Below are positions 47,501 to 59,500 of a DNA stretch of 64,000 bases, piece after piece. The DNA is from Symsagittifera roscoffensis. Lineage: Eukaryota > Xenacoelomorpha > Acoela > Convolutidae. The stretch lies in NCBI RefSeq assembly GCF_963678635.1, contig NC_087065.1:4446020-4510019 (forward strand), given 5' to 3'. Numbering within the stretch: position 1 is the stretch's first letter; each line of letters starts with the position of its first letter. A program made the position numbers and the translations under genes. The notes under the pieces were generated by a model. That model did not search any database, was not told where the DNA came from, and worked only from the letters and a program-made list of their open reading frames with translations.

Positions 47501-50500
47501 ATGTTATTTTCTGACCTTTCGTCATGTAACCATAAAAAACTGGTGGCCCATTTGACCGTTTTTAAAAAAAAATTCGCTCTAACTCGGTTTAGCCATGTTT
47601 AGGGCTAACCGTCAAAAAGAGCTATTTGTCTCAAGGAGAATCACCTGTTGTTTTGGCTAGCTTGCACCAAATTATCATAGAAAACTTAAGTCGAAAAATT
47701 TAATGTCATGCACGCCATTTATAGCACTATTTGGTTTTTTTAGCAATTACGACAAAAACTGCGTGTATTACCGAAAAAACGAATTGAAGGTTATTGTCCG
47801 AAATATTTTAACTTGATTAAAGGACACATGCGTGTAACTCACCTCCGGTGCTTCGATTTTGAACAACTAATATAAAATCGCATATATTGAAAAAATCCTG
47901 CAAACAATTGAGCTGCAACCTTTTTGACCTAAAACCGTTCGTAATTTCAAAATTTGTAAGGTTTTTTATTCAGTTTTTTAATTCAAAATTTGAAAAAACA
48001 ACATTTTAAGTTTTTTTCATCAAAATTCTTTTGCAAATTATTGAAAAAAAAACGTCACATTTCGGAAAATAAATACAATCGAGTATTCACATTTAGACTC
48101 GAAGATTTGCAATTCCTGAGAGTACCCTTACTACAGCGTTCGAAATTTTAAACTTTGAAAAACTTCAAACTTAAGTTTTATAAAAAAATTTCTTTTGAAA
48201 AATATGTCATATCTCGAAAACTACCAAGATTTGAGCAGTCACATTTGGAGGCAAGATTCGAAAATTCTGAGAATGCCCCAAAAGACTCCAACTACAGAGT
48301 ACGAAAATTCCAATTAAAAAAAAATAAAAAATAGGCTTTCTGAAACTTTTTTGAAAAAATCACAAAAAACGTAATATCTGGAGAACTACAAAAATATGAG
48401 CATTCATATTTTGGGGGGGGGGGGGATTTGCAGCACCCAACAGACCCCAACTAATTTCAAGTTGGGGTGGGGAATTTCAAGTTTTTGTAAATTATTTGGT
48501 AATTTGAGTTTCTGGAAATTTTTGAAAAACTGACAAAAATCGTCGTATCTGGTACACTAAGAATTTGGGCATTCAAAATTGGAGATCAAATTGGCGACCC
48601 CTGGGAGAACCCTGACAGCATCCCAATATTGGACAGCTTTTTAAACACGGTGAAATAAACTCTGAATTCAAACTAGAAAACGGAAAAAAATCTTAACCAT
48701 TGCAAAATACGATACAGCTTAAACGTGAACAAATTCTTTCGTTAAACATGCAAAAATAATACGCTGGAAAATCTTAAACGTGGCGAGATAGTGAAGCTCG
48801 TATTTAAATATATAAAAGACTGAGCGGACAAAATGATAATTTGGCTTCAATCTCAGTTAAAATATATTAAAAATGTACCTTCTCTTCGAGGTCTGACTTT
48901 GTGACCAGAATCTCCTCCGAGAACGGCACCTCTTTATCTCTTTTCATACTGCGACCCTCTTTGTCTGTGATCTTCCACACCATTACTGTCGCATCTGCCG
49001 CACACGTGAACAGGAACTGGTCGTCGAAACTGATCTTCATTCGAGTAATGGCTCCACTATGTGCTTGATACTCTTGCCACTCCCCTGGCACTGTGAGGGG
49101 GAACTTGATACATCTGAGCATGCCAGTATTGTTGCCAGTGAACATCATTCGGCCCCCGTGTGACAACACAATTTGAGTCTGTTCCGACTGAGACATGTCA
49201 ACCTCCCGGATGATCTAAAAACATGATGATCTAGCCACACGTCTGGTTCTAACCTCGGAAAACAATGATTGATCAAGTTCACAAAATTGAAAAGTAGGTC
49301 ATAACTGAAAAAAAAAATCCGTTTTTTCTTAGTGTCTCGCATTTTTGTGCATTGAACTTTATGGAACTGGTCATCATAAAATATTCAACATTTTCACATT
49401 AGAAAAGGATAAGTTTTAATGATTTCAGAAAAAAAACATTACATATTGTTATTGGATAAAAGTTCTGGTAATTTTAAGGCACCAAAAGGTAAGCCAGAAA
49501 AGCAAGAGAGATAAGTGCGAGAAGGAGGGTCGGGGTGGGGACTTACCTGCGAGTCGGCGATCTCTTTGATGGTCTTGTCATTTCCAACTGCATACATACT
49601 CTTGCTCTCAGGCGAGGAAGTGACACCTATAACACAGAATAATTGGGGATCTCTTCAACTATACCACCGCCCCCCCCCCCTTTTGAGAACATAAAAAAAT
49701 ATTCACCCTAATCATCAAACACCCCTTTTTGTGAAAGTAGTAAATAAGAAAAATATCACCTTTTCCCTTACCATTTTAAACAGGATTTGGAAGCAGTAGC
49801 GGATTTAGGGGGAGGGGGGGACGGACGCTCCCCCTTAGGGATTCGACCCCCTACCGACCCAAAGGGTCCCCCCTTTGAACTATTTTGAGATATCCATTTT
49901 TGGCTGACGGACCCCTAAATTTTTCTAAGGGCGCCTTTGGCGCCAATAAATACTAATTTTGAGGGGGGAGCGCGCGCCGAAAAAACGCACTTTTTTGGTC
50001 AAAAACTTTTGAAAAGTGCCTAAAAACGCCTTTTTTTCAAAAATTTGCCTGCAGCGCAGAAAATTTGGTCAAGTTATGGTCTTTATAGTGGTTTGGGAGA
50101 GCTCAGAAAATCAATTTGGTCGACCTAAAAAAAAGGTCGACAAAATTTTCGAAAGTTTTTCGAAAATCCGCCCCCCTCGAGAAAATCCTAGATCCACCCC
50201 TGATTGGGAGGACAATTTCTAAAGAGCTCAGCGCATAGTTAGTGAAAATTATGATTTGCTATGTTGAGAACTGACTGGAAAATGCGCATGTCTTCATGAT
50301 GATCTCGTTGAGTCTCTTCTGAGAGAGGATCTCCCACTCGTAGACTGCCCCCTCCTGCCCGCAGGACACCAACCGGCTGTCATCCCCACTCCAAACTACC
50401 TGCTTCACCTAACACAACAACCAATCACAAATCACTCAAGAAGAAAAAAGACTAAACAATAGACAGACGAATTTAAAGCAGAAAGCGTTAGTGAACCATA

Positions 50501-53500
50501 AAGTAGCACCTAACTGGAAATGGTAGTTTTGAAAGTAATCATGGTTTCAATTCTAGCTGAGACTCTCGACCTTCAAAAAATGAAAATCTAGAAAGAAAGA
50601 GCAAAGAACGCAGCTCCTAAAAAACTCAAAAATGCCAGTAAAAAATATAAACGCGATTGGCTAATAATTTAATTTGACTTGCTAAAGGCTGGGACGTATT
50701 TGCATAAGTTTAGGCCAATGCAACGTATAAGAGAGGAACAGCTGAAAAGACTCATCTTTTAAATATGAGCAAGTGTAGTAATTACCTTTCCGTTGTGACC
50801 TTTGAGGTTGTAGAGGTTCTCGAAGGTCACAGAGGAGTAGATCTGGATCACAGTGTTCTGCACAGCTGCAAACATACTGCCCCCGTTGCTGAACGCACAC
50901 TGAAACACAATTAAATATAACCAAATAACAACAAGAATGGCCGGTTGCTGTGTAAAAATCACAGTGATCCGATCACATGCATTAAAAAAACTTAAAAATT
51001 TTTTTTTCTAAAAATTACTGTCGTTTTTTGAGAAATAATTATGCAAAATGGTACAAAGTTAGTAAATTAGTAGGCTTGAACCTCTCCAACCGTGACTGAA
51101 ATGGGATTCGAAAGCACAACCCTAGTGTTGAGAGACGAGCGCGTTACCCCCGGCCACGGCCGCTCGATGAGTGATTGCATGTGTGTACGCGCGAGTGCTT
51201 GTGTAAGCCTTTGTGTGTGTGTGTGTGTATGTGTTTGTACATAGTCGGATGTAGTGTTGTGGCCTTGACTGGGACAGCGCATCGTTTATTTTCCTCTCAA
51301 GCTGTTATCTAGATTGGGGGAGGATAAGGGGGTTAGTTCAGTGTACTTCTTTGCAGCCCGTGATGATGATCTCTTTGAATGTGCGGATGTGGTGTATGAG
51401 GATGTTCATGAACATCTAGTTAGGGGGGAGGGGGAGAGGGAGCTGGGAGGGGAGGGTGTTAGTGTAGTGTACCTCTTTGCAGCCCCTGATGATGATCTCT
51501 TTGAATGTGCGGATGTGGTGTATGAGGATGTTCATGAACATCTAGTTAGGGGAGAGGGGGAGAGGGAGGGAGCTGGGAGGGGAGGGTGTTAGTGTAGTGT
51601 ACCTCTTTGCAGCCCCTGATGGTGATCTCTTTGAATGTGCGGATGTCGTCTATGAGGATGTTCATGAGGCGCAGTTTGTCACTGAAGCCCACGAGCATGT
51701 ACAGTCCTGAGGGGTGCAGAGCTACACTGTGCGCCTCCTCCGCGAACTCCTTCCACAACTCCAACTGGCTAAAATTCACACATTTATACATAACACCAAT
51801 GACTATATCATCATAATCAGGGACCAATTCCGAGTGGGGATTCGATGCCCTCAAAAGGCTCCCCCGTTCGCAATAGTTTACTGAGCCGAGTTTCTGCTGA
51901 GAAATTGTGCTTATTTCGAGGTCAACAGTACTTTCCACAAAATTATGAAAATTTGCCCATTCTTCTTCAAGCAAAATGTAGATCCCTTTGAATGTAATCA
52001 TCAGTAAAAAAATATTTTAAAGACCACTATCAGTTTCTCACCCGGTTCGAAAAGCTTTTTTCAACTTATAACTCTAAAACATTAGCCAGAGGTGTCAGGT
52101 CATTACAGCCAAAATCTCTAGTTTTTACATTGTGATGTGCAGACCCGATTAGCTCCAAGAAATCGCATTGATTTTGTGCAAGCAAGTGTTCATTATAATG
52201 CTGACACATTAATTAAAAATACTAACAGCAAAAAAATGGTATTCGAACATAAATATGAGAGAGGAAAGATGCGCTAGTGTGGATTGAACTAATATTTGTC
52301 GGTCATTGAATAAGTCGATTGTGACACGAAGGATTCCCCGCAGTCTGTTGCAAAGAAAAGTGATTTTTTTGTCTTCAGGAAGATAAAAAAAATCAGTCGA
52401 AAAAAATTCGGAATTCTGAATATTGTATTCAAAGAAAAGGACTGTGAACAAAAACGGGTTGACCTTGCAGAGATTGACATCCCTGACTTATCATTATACC
52501 ATGAGTCAGGGCTGCAAACGTACTGATCATGAATAAGAGGCCATTGATCAGGGCATGAAACAGCGACAAATATTTCAAATGAAGTGCAGCCCTGAATCAT
52601 GGATAATTCAGTGAGACGATGGCTATTCCAAAAATCAGCGCTTCTGATTCTACTATAGTTAAGCGCTAACTGCGAAAGTCATTGCAGTTTCAGAGATGAT
52701 TCAGCACTAATTCAGAGCAGAGTTTTTCACCGCTGATTCAGAGATATTTCAGAGCTAATTCCGAATTTTATCTATGTTTTTGTCTTGATTATGGATAAGT
52801 GCCATGGCCACCGATCAGGGTCTGAAACAGCGATAATTATCTCTGCGATATGTCAACCCGGGAAGAAAATGTTACGGTACTGACTTGGTCTCGTAGTTCC
52901 AGATGCGCACACTCTTGTCCATGGAGCACGTGACCACGTATGGCTTCCTAACACAGATGTCTGCCCCCGTGATCTGCCCAAAATGGAAGGTCTGAGCCAG
53001 AGTGTCAAATTTCGCCACTTCTCCTGCCTAAAAAGACTGATATTATTTTAAAAAAAAAGAATTAAAAAAATCAAGTTTGTCTGATTTCAATTTGGAACAA
53101 CTTTGCGTGCGGGACAAAAACTCGTGTTACGCCTTCAACATCATAGATAAAGTCTTCAAAACATTAAAAGAGCAGTATTAATAGACTTGAAACTCATTTA
53201 GGATGTAGCGTAGCTAAATCTAGAAAACGTAGATTCCAGGTTCGACCTACAATCAACAATTTTCTTTCAAAAATTGGTTTGAACAAAAAACCAACAAAAT
53301 CTATATACTTCTCCTTTTCTTCGAAAGACGAATGGAAAAGCAAAAATTTTGTGTGTAGATCCGAAAAAAAGTGTTTGAAAATCTTTAAGACGCTTTTCTG
53401 TCATATTTAGGCTAATTTTACTATTTGGAAACAATGAAAAAAACTAATTACGGCTCATCACAAAACAACCATTTTGATTTTTGGTTCTTTTGTGTGAAAA

Positions 53501-56500
53501 AACGAAATTGGACTACGTTACACACCAAAAAACTTACTTTTTTGCATGCAATCTTTTTTTAAAAACATTTGTTTGAACCTTAAAACAATTTTTGCGACGA
53601 CTAAAATTTTTAAAAATTGTAAAAAAAAAATTGCTGATTTCCTGGATTCATTGAAAGGGTACCCAGCAAGCTCCTGGATGGTCCCTGGCAAGAAATCAAG
53701 ACTTCCCTGGACTCTTTAAGTTCATGGCAGGAGGTCCAAGGTTTTTCGTGGCTATGTAACCCGGGTTATGTATTTCTTTCATTTTAACAGAGCCTGATCT
53801 TATTTCAGCCATTTACAACTCCGGCAACCGGTCAATGTATTCTTGAATTTTTTTTAACTCAACAAACTGTTTAACATTGTTTATTTATCGTTGTAAACAG
53901 TTGCGATTTGTATGTATAGAGAGTGTAATGACTGAGTGTTGTTTTTACAAGCAATCAAAACTCAAAAAAATTGCAACCATATTTAATTTTTTCCCTTAAG
54001 TCCTGTAAACTTGAAAAGGAAAGAAAAGTTGAAATTTAATTAAGGATCAGCGATTAGGAAGCTTGCTACAGATTGTAATAATAATGAAATGCCTTTAGCT
54101 CTCAAAATCAAATCAAATCGACTCCAAAATTTTTACCAGCGGTCACTTACCATAGTTACAGGATTTAAAAAAAAGACCAACAAACTTACTGAAATATTGC
54201 GTGCATCATTTTCTTCTCAAAAAGTCAAATTGATAGACAAAATTAGATGCTGTCGAAGAACAAGAGTATAGACATGGGTTTGATGTGAAACTTACCCGGG
54301 TGAAGTCTGCGCCAGAGAGTGAAATATGGAACAGCTGGTTAGTCACTGTACTCGCAATGAGAGTGTCCTCGGCTGGACTCAACACCAGTGCCCCCACCTC
54401 GTGACTCACACCCCCTGAACCCTGACCAGCACCCCCAACAGCACTGCCTCCTCCCCCTCCACCACCCCCCTGTCCAGACATAGACTCACTGTTAGAGTCC
54501 ATCGGAATCTAAAGAGAAACAAACAACAAGAATACTTCTAAGTGCCGCAGTTGTAAATCAAGCTGAATACAAAAGCGCGCCCATTATGTTGTTACGTAAC
54601 TCTTATCCAACCATACGTCATAACTGCTCCTCAATGTCAATTCATAACTAAAATTTCAGTTTATTAGATAAGAATGCCAATTACAAAAATTAAATCAGGT
54701 CGTTTGGGCTATATAGTAGAAATATGGGTTTCGACCAAACAAATGGGCATGTGTTGCAATATGTGGCTCCTCAAATTTTTTATACCTACTGAGAATCGAT
54801 ACCTCAACCTATCGTATTCAAGTGTAATTTCACGATACTAACTGAGCTCTAATCTTCTATACGTCACATGGTTCGCCCAACCTCATTCATTTATTAGTCA
54901 TTATTTTTTAACAATGTAGTATTTTGTGCTTGTTAATTGTTTATGGGAAATATTCAGGTTCCGACCCCCCCCCCCCCCCCCCCACCACGGTTGAGTATAA
55001 AAGAAACTAAAAATTATTTTTATGGCTTAATTAGTCCGCATGCCAATTTTTGTAACAATCGAACAATATAGACGAAAAAATTGCAGGTCGAGGGAAAAGG
55101 AAAAAGCCACTTACCCGGATCTCCTTGGCGCGTTTGTAGAACCCAGTGTCTTCTATCTTTTCGTACAGAATAGCGCATCCCCCTTCAACTGCGGCCGCGA
55201 ACCCCTTCGAGTACGCAACTACCCCCCTGATGTTCCCCCTGCCCATGTCCAGAACAGGCAGTCCATCCACATTACTGCCGGCGTCAGTGTCACTCCTATA
55301 CACGAAAACACACACAAAAGTTAGCCGTCGAGTTGGTACAAGAACTCAAAGAAAAAACGTCAAGCCACTGAGTCCGCATGAGAAGACCCCCCCCCCCTTG
55401 GTATTATTCTATGACATCCAGCTTAGGCCGAAAAACTCTTCGGCACCAATATAATACTAATTTTAAGGGGGAGCGCGCGCCAAACAACGCAATTTTTTGT
55501 CAACATTTTCCAAAAAGTGCGCAAAAACGGCATTTTTGACCTGTTTTTTCAAAATTTTGGTTGCGACGCAAAATTTTTGGTGAAAATAGGGCTTTATAGC
55601 GTTCCGGGAGCATTCGGAAATTCAATTTAGTCGACCTAAAAAAAGGTCGACAAAATTTTCGCACGTTATTTGAAAATTCGACCCCCCCTCGAGAAAATCC
55701 TAGATAAGCCTCTTTCTGAACATGACAAGCAAGAATTTTAAGAAAAATTTGCAAAGGTATTTAATTCTTTCCTCTAAGGTCCTGAAAATAAATAATTAAA
55801 CAAGACCATATTTTTCTCGGTTTAGTTGATGCTATCTTAATCAAAATAAAACAAACATCATTCTCACATCTGCTACTTGAAAATATCAGCAGCCAAAGAG
55901 TTAGTTTTTAAAAGTTTATTTCCATCGATTGTACTTTGTGAGCAATGAGTAAGTCATAATATCGCTTCAGGAATCTTTAATTTTCATCCAGATCCAAATT
56001 TTTTAGAAAAAAAAAGAACTTTAAGGCAAATTCCGACCAATTTTTATGGTCATTTTCGAGCGTAAGACGGAATTTGAGGAGGCAAACAATCCATCAAAAG
56101 GTCGGAATGGTCGTGCATTGCGGAAAGGCTCGGACTTCCTCGCAGATTTTTTCGCCCCAAAATTTCGGCAATCAATCCGCTCAAAAAAAAGGTCATTGAA
56201 ATAGTTTTTTTTTCAATTTTTCATTGAAATTGTTTTTTTTTTCAAATTGTTTTTTTTTCAATTTGTCACTTCAATTTTTCCGCCAGTAGAGGATTTAGGG
56301 GGAACGCATTTTCCCATCAGCAATTTGACGCCTTGAAAAAACGCTTCAAAAAGCGTCTTTGGCTCCAGTATTTACCAATTTTGAGGGTAGAGCGCGCGCC
56401 AAAAAATGCAACCAAGTTTGGTCAATTCATACCAAAAAACACCTGAGTGCAGAACTAATAACTTTGATGAGCTGAATGTACTGAGTGTTGTTACCTGGAA

Positions 56501-59500
56501 GTGTACTCTGCGTGTGTTGCCATCTCCGAATGTACGCTGTAGTCTACCTATAACACAACACAAAAATCATTACCAACTCAGAGGGCGATTCACTCATCCG
56601 AAGGAACGAATGCCCGAACATTTTCAACCAATCAGCGTCATTCTGTCCAAAACTGATTGATTTCATTCAAATTCTTGAGTTTGATTAACTCTGAAAAGTT
56701 GAATTCAGTAGCGTGCCAAGGGAGAAAGGGAGGGGGCATTTGGTCCATCTGCATCTGGCATAAGGGATTCCTCATAACACAATCGTTGGTTTGGTACAAT
56801 TGTCGCAAAATGGTATTTTTTCCTCCTTTTCTGTCGTTCATTTTTCGTGCATGTTAAGTTTTTCTAACAAATCTAAAACACTTTTGTAGATATTTGACAA
56901 CACATTCAATATCTTCTGAGGTTCAAGAACTGTAAACAACAACTTACTAAATAACAACTGTAAGAAGAAATGTCTTTTTAAATTACTTATTACAATTGGT
57001 TTAACGAATGAGTGGTGGGGGACAAGTGGAGTGCATTTGGTGACTCGACGGGGGGGGGTTATGGATACCTTGAGTTCTCCGTTGTCGAACACAAGCAGTC
57101 TGCCCTGGTCAGTTCCCACTATCAGTCTGTCCTCTGCGGCCCAACAGTGTGCAGTGTAGTTAGCTGGCTCTATCTTCTGGAACCCACTCTGTTTGAATGC
57201 ACCTTCAGTGTATCTCAACTGTTTGATAGTCTGATCTCCCACCGCCACTACCAGAGTGTTGTCGTGTGGGTTGAACGAAACCTAACACAAGATACAAGTG
57301 TGACAAAAAAAATTAACGATTGCTGTCCACATTACGTCATTATTTCTACCAGACAGCTATCATCGCGAAAAAAACTTCAAAAAGTTTGACTTATTCAAAA
57401 TTTGAGCTGTTTTCAACGTAAGAAAAGTATGGCCGGTTTCTGTGCAAGTAGCAGAGAGTGTTCCGACATAGTCTTTAAAAAACTGCGAAAAAAAGGTTCT
57501 TTTTTTTCAAATTGATGTAGTTTTTTTTCTGCGTGGTGGTAAAAGGATCTAACTTAAAACTGTAATTTAGGCATTTTCGAAAGTTTATGCCTGAGCTATG
57601 ATTTAGGCAAAAAATGATAAGAAAATCAAAACAATTTTTTGCAATTTTGCAGAAATTTTTTTGAATATTTTGGTTCCCAAAATGGCGCTAAAAACACCAA
57701 AAACTATTTTTTTTTGCTTAGAACCATGTTTTCAGGGCGGAATTAAATTTAACAAAAATAAGCTGTTGTAAGCCTGCTCTCTCGTTTTATTCGCTCGAAA
57801 TTAAAACAAAAAATAAAAATTTCAAACCAATTTTTCTGAATTTTTTTTAAAAATCGTCCCTGTTGAGGAATAGTTTTGTACACTAATTTGCGCCACAAAA
57901 TAGTGTGCAACCCCGAATACAAAACTTTTCCCCATTGTTCTGATGGTAGGAACAAAAAACTTGTTGCAATGTAATTAGTACAGAATTCTCGGACATCAAT
58001 TTTTAACATAAAATTTGAAAAACGAGAAACTAATCGAAAGTCGTCAAAGTATGCTGGATAGAATAATTGCATATGAATTTGCAATTTCAATTTTAGGCGA
58101 CTCAGTCAAATGAATGAGACAATTTGGCGAAAGACTATTCAGGCAGTTTTAAAACGTGCACAAAAAAATTTTCGCAAAACATCAAAGCTTCACTTAGACG
58201 ACTTATAATTAATTCCTTTCAAATGCACATTAAACAAATTAAATTAATAGAAACAAAAGTACCTAAGCATAAGGAAATTTTATGCAAATCATTATGTTTC
58301 CAATTGTAGAATAGTGGCTAAATAAAAACTGATCTCAACAAAAAACTCCAGAATACTTGAACGTTAACCAGTTTACACGAAAGCAGACCCGAAATTGAAA
58401 ATGTTACAGGCGGTCAAAAAGGTTATCAGTTAAGGGGTTGACCACCCCTACCACTTACTGGCCACACACTTACGCTGATATTCTTATCAAGCCTTAGGCG
58501 AGGGAGGGTGCAACCGCCTATCATGTAATTTGGGTAGTTGTTTGAAACTAATTTGAAACTTCAACTTCTTTAAAAGATAAACTTATTGCGACTAAAATTG
58601 CGTCCAATCAAAAATCATTACCTAGTTTAAAGCCTACTTTTTCCAGTTATTTGGTCCATTTACACAATTAACATTGATTAATCTTCATCAGTAAATAGCT
58701 CAAGCAATTGGTTAATTAGTATCTGAACCCTTCTCATTCATTCGTCTTAAGCAAAAACTGACGTATGAAATAGAATTCATATTATCTGAACGCGAAAAAA
58801 AAACATATTTGTCTTGATAGTTATAGCTGCAAAAACTCAATAAACTACAATCGAGACCATATACAGAAGTATTTAAAACTTTGTACCCTTAATGTGGATA
58901 TATCCTACAACTTTATGCATAGCAAGTTTGATTTGATCTTTGCAACTTGTTATTTGATGTTTCAAATTTCTTTGTTAGAGTGTTGAAAGCCTTCTGACTC
59001 TAGTCAAATTAGAAACGCTGTGATTTTTCCTTTTATCTAGTCTCTTCAATCTAAATTAGTCGAAATGGCTTTTGTCCGAATTGTCTGAGTGTTCTTAGCT
59101 GAATTGTCTGTATTTGAAATCGGTTGAATTTTCTGTGGCTAAATTGTCTCAGCGCCTCATGAGAAAAGTCTTCAAACATGTTAAAACTTTGTCGGAACGA
59201 TCAAAGAGAGTGAAAGAACAAAAGAAGAAAAAAGGGAGCGTCCTTGCTGCGGAATTGGCTTACAAATCACACAAGACACAGTTTGGCCTCGTAATGAACG
59301 AAGAAAAAGTCAAGAAAAACGCAAAAAAAAACCACAAATTATTCAACTGGAGGTAAATATATGTTTGCTCATTGCGAAATTAATTGACTAACATCTAAAC
59401 ACGAAAATACGTTGAACAATTTTTGAAAGACGCAGTAAAAGAGATTTTGCGTTGATCGGAATTTTACGAAAATATGGAATCAACTAAAACTAGTTGCAAT

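Noticed and set aside
51208-51235. GT dinucleotide run
   Set aside because: Ordinary microsatellite; a similar one is at about 45,838.
59114-59356. 80-codon Lys-rich plus-strand ORF in CFAP57 intron 1, followed by a donor-like GTAAAT
   Set aside because: Low-complexity composition, no acceptor or partner exon, and opposite strand to the host gene. Most likely chance.
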